Positions 57,016 through 64,000 of a stretch of 64,000 bases of DNA are shown here, piece by piece (positions within the stretch are counted from its first letter, which is position 1; each line of letters begins with the position of its first letter). A model generated the notes under the pieces. It searched no databases and was not told where the DNA came from. It saw only the letters and a program-made list of their open reading frames with translations. The stretch comes from Pseudomonas sp. Root71 (lineage in GTDB: Bacteria; Pseudomonadota; Gammaproteobacteria; Pseudomonadales; Pseudomonadaceae), in contig NZ_LMHY01000002.1 in NCBI RefSeq assembly GCF_001429045.1, forward strand, positions 186,001 to 250,000, in the 5' to 3' direction. The translations under genes were made by a program, and so were the position numbers.

Positions 57016-57918
57016 TCAATAACCCTGTTCGGCGACAGCCTTGGCCGCGGTAATCAGGCACTGGGTCAATTCCGGCGAAGAGAATTTGGTCAGCACCGCG
57101 TTCGCTCCTGCCAGTCGTGCTTTTTCGGCGTTCATCGCACTGTCCAGCGAGGTGTGCAGCAGTACATAAAGATGCGCGAAATCCGGGGTTTCCCGCAGGG
57201 TGCGGGTGAAGGCGTAGCCGTCCATCTCCGACATCTCGATGTCCGAGACGATCAGGTTGATCTGTTGCGCGGTGCCTTGCAGGTCCAGCAGGCAGTCGAT
57301 GGCTTCCTTGGCGCTGCGGGCGGTATGGCATTGCAGGCCAAGGTTACGCAGGGTGTGCACCGATTGCTGCAAGGCGACCTGGCTGTCGTCAACCACCAGG
57401 ATGCGCGCGTTGCCGAGCAGTTCGGCGTCTTCCATGCTCAGCTCGGTCGGCGCCATTTCGATTTGTGCCGGGGCGATGCCGTGGATGACTTTTTCGATGT
57501 CCAGCACTTGCACCAGAGTGCCATCGACTGACGTTACGCCGGTGATGTAGGCGCGCAATCCACCGGAGCCGAAGGGAGGAGGGCGGATGTCGGTGGTCAG
57601 GCAGTGGACGATCTTGCTCACGGCCTGCACATGCAGGCCCTGCTTGGAGCGGCTGACGTCGGTGACGATCAGGCAGCCGCCATTCGGGTCTTCCAGCGGA
57701 CGCTCGCCAATGGCACGACTGAGGTCGATCACCGACAGCGAGGCGCCGCGCAGGCTGGCGATGCCTTTGACGTGGGGGTGCGACTCCGGAAGTTTGGTCA
57801 GCGGCGGGCAGGGAATGATTTCACTGACCTTGAGCAGGTTGATTGCCATCAGCTTGCCGCTGCGCAGGGTAAACAGCAGAAGCGAAAGTGAGTCTGCGCG
57901 GGCTTTGGTGGAGGACAT
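57016..57918 (-). CDS. cheV: Chemotaxis protein CheV
   Basis: The 300-residue protein joins an N-terminal CheW-like domain (about 10-160: LLFTLRSGKLMAINLLKVSE, KGIASLRGASLSVIDLSRAI) to a C-terminal receiver (about 172-295: ILVVDDSQVAL, phospho-acceptor D226 in LIVSDIEMSEMDG, Lys in VLTKFSSPEL). CheV couples chemoreceptors to CheA and is damped by phosphorylation. No other che genes are in the window, so it works as a detached adaptor. Confidence 0.93.
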   Translation of the reverse strand: MSSTKARADSLSLLLFTLRSGKLMAINLLKVSEIIPCPPLTKLPESHPHVKGIASLRGASLSVIDLSRAIGERPLEDPNGGCLIVTDVSRSKQGLHVQAVSKIVHCLTTDIRPPPFGSGGLRAYITGVTSVDGTLVQVLDIEKVIHGIAPAQIEMAPTELSMEDAELLGNARILVVDDSQVALQQSVHTLRNLGLQCHTARSAKEAIDCLLDLQGTAQQINLIVSDIEMSEMDGYAFTRTLRETPDFAHLYVLLHTSLDSAMNAEKARLAGANAVLTKFSSPELTQCLITAAKAVAEQGY

Positions 57919-58045
57919 AGGAACCTTCTCTGGAAAAAGGTGACGGGCAATCCAGGGATCGCCAATGACTTCGATGCCGGGTTATCGACTTGTCGGGGGC
58001 AGGCTTTAGGGTCAATACCTATCTCGGACCAAATGGTGGACCTTT

Positions 58046-58167
58046 GTGGCGAGGGAGCTTGCTCCCGCTCGGCTGCGCAGCAGTCGCAAAATCGTCTTGC
58101 CTGAAACTGTGCACTGCCGGATCTGGGAGCGCTTCGCACTCCAGCGGGAGCAAGCTCCCTCGCCACA
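58046..58167. repeat. Paired REP sequence (type C)
   Basis: GTGGCGAGGGAGCTTGCTCC and GGAGCAAGCTCCCTCGCCAC form an inverted pair about 80 bp apart; internal parts GCGCAGCAGTCGC and GGGAGCGCTTCGCACTCC are also partly palindromic. This GGCGAGGGAGCTTGCTCCC family differs from types A and B. Confidence 0.85.
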
Positions 58168-58173
58168 GGATGC

Positions 58174-59724
58174 TCACTTCATGCCGAGTCTTTTGGCCAT
58201 CCGCCCCAGGTTCGCCCGATCCAGGCCCAGCTCACGGGCCGCGCTTGCCCAGTTGTTGTTGTGCCGCTCCAGGCAGGCACCGATCAATTGACGCTGATAA
58301 TGCTCGGTGGCTTCGCGCAAGTCGCCGGTCACCGCTTGCGTGAGGGTAGCGACGGGTTGCTCGGCAGCGGCTTCAACGCTGGCATTGGGCAAGTCCAGGT
58401 CGGCGGCGCTCAAGCTGAGAATTTTCGGCCGTTCCTTGCAATTGCCCAGGGCCTTCAAGGCGCTGCGGCCGATCAAGTGTTCAAGCTCGCGCACGTTGCC
58501 GGGCCAGTCGTAGGCCAATAGCGCGGCCTGGGCGTCGCTGGTCAGGCGCAGGCTGTTGAGGCCCATGCGCGAACGGTTCTGCTCCAGGAAGTAACCGCTG
58601 AGCAGCAGCACATCGCGCCCGCGATCGCGCAGGGCCGGCACCAGCAGTGGATAAACGCTGAGGCGATGGTAGAAGTCGGCGCGGTAACGGCCGCTGCGCA
58701 CTTCTTCGGCGAGGTCACGGTTGGTCGCCGCGATCAGGCGCACGTCGACCTGATGCTCCTGGTCCGAACCCAGTCGCTGCAACTGGCCGCTCTGCAGCAC
58801 TCGCAACAACTTGGCCTGCACGGTCAGCGACAACTCACCGACTTCATCGAGGAACAGCGTGCCGCCATTGGCCAGTTCGAACTTGCCGCGGCGGTCGTTC
58901 ATTGCCCCGGTAAAGGCGCCGCGAACATGGCCGAACAACTCGCTCTCCACCAATGTGTCGGGCAACGCGGCACAGTTGAGGCTGATAATCGGTTTGTCGG
59001 CGCGGGGCGAGGCCGCATGGATGGCCTGGGCCACCAACTCCTTGCCGACCCCGGTTTCACCGGTGATCAACACGGTCAGGTCGCTACCGCCCACCAGGCT
59101 GATTTCTTCGACCAGACGCTTGTGGGCCTTGCTCTGGCCGATCATTTCGCGATTCTGCTGGCCGCTGGCCTGGCGGTAGACCTCGGCGCGTTGATGTTCA
59201 TCTTCGACCCGGTTGTTCAACCGCTCGATGCGCTCGGCGGCGTTGACCGTGGCCGCTGCAAGGCTGGCGAAGGCTTGCAGGGCATCCAGTTCGATCGGTT
59301 CGAAGCGCTCCGGGTCGAGGGCATCGAGGGTCAGCAGACCCCAGGGGCGCTCGTCGATGAACAGCGGGCAACCCATGCAGTCGTGGACTTCCAGATGATC
59401 ATCCAGGCCATCGACCAGGCCGTCATAGGGGTCAGGCAAGTTGCTGTCGGCAGCGAAACGGGTCGGGCCGGGGCCGCTGAGCAGCGCTTCGAAGCGCGGA
59501 TGCTCGCTGACCTTGAAGCGCCGGCCGAGGGTGTCGGTACTCAAACCGTCGACGGCCAGCGGCACCAGCCATTCACCATCAAGGCGCAGCAGGGCGGCGG
59601 CATCGCACGGGAGCAGGGCGCGCATGGCTTCCAGCAAGCGTCGATAACGCTCACCTTCGGGCAGTTCGCGGGACAGGTCGGAGACCAGGGGCAGCAGGGC
59701 GGTGAGCAGTGATTTTGCAGTCAT
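58174..59724 (-). CDS. norR: Nitric-oxide-responsive sigma-54 activator NorR (FhpR)
   Basis: The 516-residue bacterial enhancer-binding protein has an N-terminal GAF domain (about 20-170) that binds NO at a mononuclear iron, a AAA+ domain (about 190-425: Walker A TGETGVGKEL, the sigma-54 contact loop GAFTGA, Walker B LFLDEVGELS) and a C-terminal Fis-type HTH (NNNWASAARELGLDRANLGR). It is divergent from hmp; three GTC-N5-GAC boxes lie between. This is the arrangement of fhpR-fhp in P. aeruginosa. Confidence 0.94.
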   Translation of the reverse strand: MTAKSLLTALLPLVSDLSRELPEGERYRRLLEAMRALLPCDAAALLRLDGEWLVPLAVDGLSTDTLGRRFKVSEHPRFEALLSGPGPTRFAADSNLPDPYDGLVDGLDDHLEVHDCMGCPLFIDERPWGLLTLDALDPERFEPIELDALQAFASLAAATVNAAERIERLNNRVEDEHQRAEVYRQASGQQNREMIGQSKAHKRLVEEISLVGGSDLTVLITGETGVGKELVAQAIHAASPRADKPIISLNCAALPDTLVESELFGHVRGAFTGAMNDRRGKFELANGGTLFLDEVGELSLTVQAKLLRVLQSGQLQRLGSDQEHQVDVRLIAATNRDLAEEVRSGRYRADFYHRLSVYPLLVPALRDRGRDVLLLSGYFLEQNRSRMGLNSLRLTSDAQAALLAYDWPGNVRELEHLIGRSALKALGNCKERPKILSLSAADLDLPNASVEAAAEQPVATLTQAVTGDLREATEHYQRQLIGACLERHNNNWASAARELGLDRANLGRMAKRLGMK

Positions 59725-59730
59725 AGTGAC
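59720..59730. promoter_or_regulatory. NorR binding box 1
   Basis: GTCATAGTGAC fits GT-N7-AC and is symmetric at the outer GTC/GAC. It covers the norR start codon (59722-59724), so binding could also limit norR expression. Confidence 0.65.
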
Positions 59731-59738
59731 TCCGTGTA

Positions 59739-59749
59739 GTCGGTATGAC
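59739..59749. promoter_or_regulatory. NorR binding box 2
   Basis: GTCGGTATGAC, GTC-N5-GAC form, 19 bp from box 1 start to start. Confidence 0.7.
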
Positions 59750-59764
59750 TATAAAGCAGGCAGT

Positions 59765-59775
59765 GTCTAAATGAC
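59765..59775. promoter_or_regulatory. NorR binding box 3
   Basis: GTCTAAATGAC, GTC-N5-GAC form, 26 bp from box 2 start to start. Three upstream boxes are also needed at E. coli norVW. Confidence 0.7.
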
Positions 59776-59816
59776 TATTAAGTTGTTAAGGTATTGATTT
59801 ATAAGAATTAAATAGT

Positions 59817-59831
59817 TGGCACGAAAGCTGA
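59817..59831 (+). promoter_or_regulatory. Sigma-54 promoter candidate for hmp
   Basis: TGGCACGAAAGCTGA fits the -24 part (TGGCAC) exactly; the -12 part reads CTGA rather than TTGC, giving GG-N10-GA. It lies 50 bp before the hmp start and downstream of the NorR boxes, as expected. Confidence 0.6.
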
Positions 59832-59880
59832 TACGCATAGGGTAATCCGTTAGCAACCCAAGAAGATCAGGAGTCACCTT

Positions 59881-61062
59881 ATGCTGAGCGCTCAAGACCG
59901 TGCCATCGTCAAATCCACCGTGCCGCTGCTTGAAAGCGGTGGTGAGGCGCTGATCACGCACTTCTACCGCATGATGCTCTCCGAATACCCGGAAGTCCGC
60001 CCGCTGTTCAACCAGGCCCACCAGGCCAGCGGTGATCAGCCGCGTGCGTTGGCCAACGGCGTATTGATGTATGCGCGCCATATCGATCAGCTCGACCAGT
60101 TGGGCGACCTGGTGGCCAAGATCATCAACAAGCACGTGGCCCTGCAGATCCTGCCTGAGCACTATCCGATTGTCGGCAGCTGCCTGCTGCGGGCCATCGC
60201 CGAGGTATTGGGCGAAGAGATCGCCACCCCGGAGGTGATCGCGGCCTGGGGCGCGGCCTACGGCCAGTTGGCGGACATCCTGATCGGTGCCGAAACCAGC
60301 ATCTATGACCAGAAGGAACAGGCACCGGGCGGCTGGCGCGGGGCGCGGGAATTCATCGTGGCAGGCAAAGTCCAGGAGAGCGCCGAGATCACTTCGTTCT
60401 ACTTCGAGCCCGCGGACAAAGGTCCTATCCTGCTGGCAGAACCCGGCCAGTACATCGGCATGAAACTGATCCTCGACGGTGAAGAGATCCGTCGTAACTA
60501 CTCGCTGTCGGCGCTGGCAAACAAAGGCCAGTACCGCATCAGCGTCAAACGTGAGGACGGTGGCCGCGCTTCCAGCTTCCTGCACGACCAGTTGCAGGTT
60601 GGCGCCAGCATCGAGTTGTTCCCACCATCGGGCGATTTCGTCCTGACGGCCAGCGACAAGCCACTGGTGCTGATCAGCGGTGGCGTCGGCATCACCCCGA
60701 CCCTGGCAATGCTCGAAGCGGCGCTGGAAACCCAGCGGCCGGTGCATTTCATCCACTGCGCGCGCAACGGCAGCGTCCATGCCTTCCGCGACTGGATCGA
60801 CGGCCTGGCCGAGCGTCACCCGCAACTCAAGCGCTTCTACTGCTACGCCGAAGATGACGGCGTGAGCCGGGCAGCGCACAAGGTCGGTTTGTTGAGCCAG
60901 CAGCAGCTGAATGCTTGGCTGCCGGAGCAGCGTGATCTGGATGCCTACTTCCTGGGGCCGAAAGGTTTCATGTCGGCCGTCAAACACCACCTGAAAGCCT
61001 TGGGGGTGCCGGAGAAGCAGAGCCGTTACGAGTTCTTCGGGCCGGCAGCGGCGCTGGAGTAA
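59881..61062 (+). CDS. hmp: Flavohemoprotein (nitric oxide dioxygenase)
   Basis: Hmp (Fhp) oxidises NO to nitrate with O2 and NADPH, protecting from nitrosative stress. The 393-residue protein has a globin domain (1-140: proximal His in ANKHVAL-type segment INKHVALQILPEHY near 85), an FAD domain (about 150-260: RRNYSLSALANKGQYRISVK) and an NAD domain (about 270-393: LVLISGGVGITPTLAMLEAA, RYEFFGPAAALE). AGGAG is 7 bp before the ATG. NorR controls it from the divergent side. Confidence 0.96.
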   Translation: MLSAQDRAIVKSTVPLLESGGEALITHFYRMMLSEYPEVRPLFNQAHQASGDQPRALANGVLMYARHIDQLDQLGDLVAKIINKHVALQILPEHYPIVGSCLLRAIAEVLGEEIATPEVIAAWGAAYGQLADILIGAETSIYDQKEQAPGGWRGAREFIVAGKVQESAEITSFYFEPADKGPILLAEPGQYIGMKLILDGEEIRRNYSLSALANKGQYRISVKREDGGRASSFLHDQLQVGASIELFPPSGDFVLTASDKPLVLISGGVGITPTLAMLEAALETQRPVHFIHCARNGSVHAFRDWIDGLAERHPQLKRFYCYAEDDGVSRAAHKVGLLSQQQLNAWLPEQRDLDAYFLGPKGFMSAVKHHLKALGVPEKQSRYEFFGPAAALE

Positions 61063-61097
61063 GGTGTAGCGGCGGTTCGGGAGACCGAGTCGCCTGC

Positions 61098-61173
61098 TTC
61101 GCGAGCAAGCCCGCTCCCACATTGGTCCGTGTTGTACGCAGAGCAAATTGTGGGAGCGGGCTTGCTCGCGAAT
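61098..61173. repeat. Paired REP sequence (type B)
   Basis: TTCGCGAGCAAGCCCGCTCC and GGAGCGGGCTTGCTCGCGAA in inverted orientation, about 30 bp apart, between hmp and dsbB. Confidence 0.87.
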
Positions 61174-61334
61174 GCCACACCTCGGTCCAGAACTGAAAAA
61201 AGTCAGAAAGTTAATCCCTTCTTAACCGCTCTGTCGTCTATTCCCCCCCGAATCCCCCTCACATGCTCCAGGCTCTCAAAGGTCCGGGCCAGCGTGTAGA
61301 CTGGCGGGCAATCGATATCTTGAAGGGAAACGCG

Positions 61335-61844
61335 ATGAGCGATGAATCCATGCGGTTGGGCCGTGAACGGCGCTATCTGGTGTTGCTGGGCATCATTTGC
61401 CTGGCGTTGATCGGCGGTGCGCTGTACATGCAAATTGTTCTGGGCGAGGCCCCTTGCCCGCTGTGCATCCTGCAACGTTACGCGTTGCTGCTGATCGCGA
61501 TCTTTGCCTTCATCGGCGCGGCCATGCGCGGCCGTCGCAGCATCACGGTGTTTGAAACCCTGGTGGTGATCTGTGCTGTGGCAGGCGCAGGCGTTGCCGG
61601 GCATCACGTCTATACGCAGTTTTATCCGGCGGTCAGCTGTGGCATCGATGTGTTGCAACCGATTGTCGATGACTTGCCGCTGGCGAAGATCTTCCCGCTG
61701 GGTTTCCAGGTCGACGGTTTCTGCTCCACGCCATACCCGCCGATCCTCGGCCTGTCGCTGGCGCAGTGGGCGCTGGTCGCCTTCGTGCTGATCGTGGTGC
61801 TGGTGCCGTTGCTGACCTCGCGTAACCGCAAAGCGCTGCGCTGA
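61335..61844 (+). CDS. dsbB: Disulfide bond formation protein DsbB
   Basis: A 169-residue inner membrane protein with four helices. The first periplasmic loop has the CxxC pair in GEAPCPLCILQRYALL; the second has Cys in PAVSCGIDVL and GFCSTPYPP. DsbB re-oxidises DsbA and passes electrons to quinones. ATG 61335 follows GAAGGG; a longer frame from 61263 adds a non-conserved leader. It sits next to the cyo quinol oxidase operon, which is a sink for the quinol it makes. Confidence 0.93.
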   Translation: MSDESMRLGRERRYLVLLGIICLALIGGALYMQIVLGEAPCPLCILQRYALLLIAIFAFIGAAMRGRRSITVFETLVVICAVAGAGVAGHHVYTQFYPAVSCGIDVLQPIVDDLPLAKIFPLGFQVDGFCSTPYPPILGLSLAQWALVAFVLIVVLVPLLTSRNRKALR

Positions 61845-62684
61845 GTTCATCTGCCGCCACGCATTGTCGGACAAAAAAAGCCCCGGTCCTCGAAGAGAGG
61901 GCCGGGGCTTTTTTTGTCGTGCAGAGCACATTTCAGAGGCCGGGTAAAAAGACCGTGACGGGCGGCAATCAAGGGTGCGACACATGTGCGACATGTTGTC
62001 ACAGAGTCGGTGTCGCAGGGCGTTCGAGGAGACCGGATTGGTACATGGAAACGTAACGAAATCGGGTTGTTTTGCAGGCGGGCGGTTTTTTCCATTGCAG
62101 GCACGAACAGGCAGTTTTAACAGGCTCTGGCGAATGCCCGGAGCCCCCGTCATATCGGGCCTTGGGCAAGGTCAAGGGCAGAGAAGAGGGACTGGATACT
62201 GTCTGAACCGTGGGTGGAAGGCCTACTTATTTTGGTGTTTTTGTTGAGAATGAATTTCGATAAGATGCGCCACTTTTGCGAAAACGGTTAATGATTGTTG
62301 CCGGTTCGGATAAAAATTATTTCGGGATGAGACATGGTTTATAAAACGTTACATATCTACAATCGCCCGCACTGAATTCCCGGCACTGCTCAATTCTTAA
62401 CCAGAGGTGAGCAGGAACAGGGTGTCGAGAGGTCTGGTGGCTTCATGCGATTCCCAGGTGTCGGAGCCTCCAACTACCCGCACCAAATGGAATTGGTCTG
62501 TAACAAGGCCTTTGACCACGTATTCGAATAAGAACTCACCGCAGGCCCGGGATTTGTCGTACAGCGTCTGACGCACGACGGGCATGCCCTTATTCAATCC
62601 AAGAAAAATGCCAACCCTTGGCAGGGTGAAGTGTTGGCGATCAAAACCCAACTGCATTGCGCAAGCTGCTTTAGAGGTCGTGAG
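61845..62684. other. 840-bp non-coding region between dsbB and cyoA
   Basis: Left end holds the dsbB terminator. Between about 61930 and 62390 it is AT-richer toward the right, with promoter-like stretches such as TTATAAAACGTTACATATCT near 62340-62360 and TACAAT at 62359; a loosely Fur-like GAGAATGAATTTCGATAAG near 62248 is weak. From about 62397 to 62657 an 86-codon minus-strand frame exists, with fair codon composition but no ribosome site or homology I recognise. The cyo promoter should lie in this region. Confidence 0.5.
61871..61917. terminator. Rho-independent terminator after dsbB
   Basis: AAAAAAAGCCCCGGTCCTC pairs with GAGGGCCGGGGCTTTTTTT (one bulge), long GC stem with A- and T-runs at both sides, so it can work in both directions. 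The 17-mer ATTGTCGGACAAAAAAA at its left edge also occurs at 44563. Confidence 0.92.
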
Positions 62685-63629
62685 ATGAGTAAAAACAGGT
62701 ACCCCAGACTACTAGGCTTATTGCCGCTGATCGGCACGTTGTTGCTGTCAGGCTGCAACATGACCTTGCTCAATCCCAAGGGCCAGGTTGGTCTGGACGA
62801 GCGAAACCTGATCATCACCGCAACGCTGCTGATGCTGTTGGTCGTGGTTCCGGTCATCGTCATGACCTTCCTGTTCGCCTGGAAATACCGCGCGTCCAAC
62901 ACCAACGCCACCTACACCCCGAAATGGAACCACTCCACCAAGATCGAGATCGCGGTGTGGGCTGTTCCAGTGCTGATCATCATTGCCCTGGGTTACGTCA
63001 CCTACAAGTCGACCCACGCCCTTGACCCGTACAAGCCGCTGGAATCCGACGTCAAGCCTGTGACTATCGAAGTGGTCGCGCTGGACTGGAAGTGGCTGTT
63101 CATCTACCCGGAACAAGGCATCGCCACGGTCAACAAGATCGTGTTCCCGGCCCACACCCCGATCAACTTCAAGATCACTTCCGACGCCGTGATGAACTCG
63201 TTCTTCATCCCTGCGCTGGGCGGCCAGATCTACGCGATGGCGGGCATGCAGACCAAACTGCACCTGATCGCCAACGAAAACGCTGAAATGGACGGTATCT
63301 CCGCCAACTACAGCGGCGCGGGTTTCACCGGTATGAAATTCAAGGCGATCGCCACTTCCCAGGAAGATTTCGACGCTTGGGTAAGTGAAGTCAAAAAGGC
63401 ACCTAAACAGCTTGAACAAGCTGAATACGCAGCCCTTGCCAAGCAGAGCCAGAACAACCCAGTCGAGCTCTACTCCTCGGTGACACCGAACCTGTTCCAG
63501 ACCATCGTCGACAAGTACGAAGGCATGAAACCGGGTCCGAAAGTGAAGCACGAGAAAGAAGAGAAAGAAGTGGCCGCTACGCAAGGAATGGACATGAACG
63601 CGCATTCAGCTGCCGGGGCAGAGGAGTAA
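62685..63629 (+). CDS. cyoA: Cytochrome o ubiquinol oxidase subunit II
   Basis: CyoA is the lipoprotein subunit II of the proton-pumping cytochrome bo3 quinol oxidase. The 314-residue precursor has a lipoprotein signal with lipobox LLSGC (C25), two membrane helices (about 42-68 and 87-108), and a periplasmic cupredoxin domain (VTIEVVALDWKWLFIYPEQG, NSFFIPALGGQIYAMAGMQT) that lacks the CuA cysteines of cytochrome c oxidases, as expected for a quinol oxidase. ATG at 62685 begins the signal sequence. cyoB starts 3 bp after the stop. Confidence 0.96.
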   Translation: MSKNRYPRLLGLLPLIGTLLLSGCNMTLLNPKGQVGLDERNLIITATLLMLLVVVPVIVMTFLFAWKYRASNTNATYTPKWNHSTKIEIAVWAVPVLIIIALGYVTYKSTHALDPYKPLESDVKPVTIEVVALDWKWLFIYPEQGIATVNKIVFPAHTPINFKITSDAVMNSFFIPALGGQIYAMAGMQTKLHLIANENAEMDGISANYSGAGFTGMKFKAIATSQEDFDAWVSEVKKAPKQLEQAEYAALAKQSQNNPVELYSSVTPNLFQTIVDKYEGMKPGPKVKHEKEEKEVAATQGMDMNAHSAAGAEE

Positions 63630-63632
63630 ACG

Positions 63633-64000
63633 ATGTTTGGTAAATTAAGTTGGGAAGCGGTCCCGTTCCACGAGCCGATCGTAATGGTGACCATCGCCAT
63701 GATCGCGCTCGGCGGTCTGGCACTGTTCGCGGGTATCACTTACTTCAAGAAGTGGACCTACCTGTGGACCGAGTGGCTGACGTCGGTCGACCACAAGAAA
63801 ATCGGCGTGATGTACATCATCGTCGCCATGGTCATGCTGCTGCGCGGCTTCGCCGACGCCATCATGATGCGTACCCAGCTGGCCATGGCCACCGAGGGTT
63901 CGCCTGGCTACCTGCCACCTGAACACTATGACCAGATCTTCACCGCTCACGGTGTGATCATGATCATCTTCATGGCGATGCCATTCTTCACCGGCCTGAT
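63633..64000 (+). CDS. cyoB: Cytochrome o ubiquinol oxidase subunit I (5' part only)
   Basis: The gene runs off the right edge; 122 codons are visible. It begins [20 protein letters not shown] and continues with [20 protein letters not shown] and [16 protein letters not shown], then [20 protein letters not shown], with the histidine in helix II that ligates the low-spin heme. Subunit I carries heme b, heme o3 and CuB and reduces O2. It follows cyoA by 3 bp in the cyo operon. Confidence 0.96.
   Translation, partial: MFGKLSWEAVPFHEPIVMVTIAMIALGGLALFAGITYFKKWTYLWTEWLTSVDHKKIGVMYIIVAMVMLLRGFADAIMMRTQLAMATEGSPGYLPPEHYDQIFTAHGVIMIIFMAMPFFTGL

Noticed and set aside
62248..62266. Fur box before cyoA
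   Set aside because: Only about 11 of 19 positions match the consensus, little above chance in an AT-rich stretch.

Overview
The window is a contiguous piece of chromosome from a fluorescent-group Pseudomonas. The gene order murA-hisG-hisD-hisC-algW-Nif3-cysD-cysNC, the pta/slyD/glutathione peroxidase block, the hmgR/hmgABC block, the Pseudomonas-restricted DUF3509 protein and the many paired REP sequences all point that way. GC content is high almost throughout. Two short AT-richer patches, near 35943-36470 and 54293-54990, each carry an orphan gene. I saw no rRNA, tRNA, CRISPR array, insertion sequence or prophage. Both window edges cut genes (murA on the left, cyoB on the right).

Layout. 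1-8.9 kb: end of murA, histidine genes hisG, hisD and hisC with a terminator-like hairpin between hisG and hisD, the periplasmic protease algW, a NIF3 protein, and sulfate activation (cysD, fused cysNC). 9-19.5 kb: acyltransferase, pta without a neighbouring ackA, DUF3565, slyD, glutathione peroxidase, an old yellow enzyme, a glycosyltransferase, cysZ, trxB and a class III aminotransferase. 19.7-25.7 kb: HopJ and DUF1244 genes, a pterin set folX-folE-folM, an ABM-domain membrane protein, then a MerR regulator of the class II LitR type, a PilZ-like protein, a short LOV photoreceptor and a flavodoxin. 25.9-33.3 kb: aldolase/hydrolase pair, an SDR, an AmpDh3-like amidase, an intergenic region with a minus-strand terminator and possible small RNA, and a DUF1302/DUF1329 envelope pair. 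33.4-36.5 kb: an 848-residue MalT-like LuxR regulator and a small orphan gene with a 13-bp hairpin inside it.

36.5-43.3 kb: homogentisate catabolism (hmgR divergent from hmgA-fahA-maiA, with a palindromic operator), a SirB1 protein, a Leu/Glu-dehydrogenase-like protein lacking one of two catalytic lysines, and a yebG homologue behind a perfect LexA box. 43.6-52.2 kb: psiE, DUF3509, L-serine dehydratase with a divergent LysR regulator, an HPF-like protein, and an iron-starvation sigma / anti-sigma / TonB receptor trio preceded by a Fur box. 52.3-58 kb: AraC regulator with divergent DMT transporter, DUF2165 protein, 2-ketoacid reductase, a small conserved protein, a GNAT enzyme and cheV. 58-64 kb: norR divergent from hmp with three GTC-N5-GAC boxes and a sigma-54-like element, dsbB, and the start of the cyo cytochrome o oxidase operon.

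The most interesting region is the light/pterin neighbourhood (20.4-25.7 kb). A LitR-type regulator and a LOV photoreceptor, a pair known from P. putida, sit with a degenerate PilZ protein, a flavodoxin and folE/folX/folM. Other points worth checking are the K-to-V dehydrogenase, the hisG-hisD attenuator-like hairpin, the minus-strand small-RNA candidate at 29.7-30.0 kb and the hairpin-bearing orphan gene at 36.1 kb. All calls rest on reading the sequence; no database search was run.
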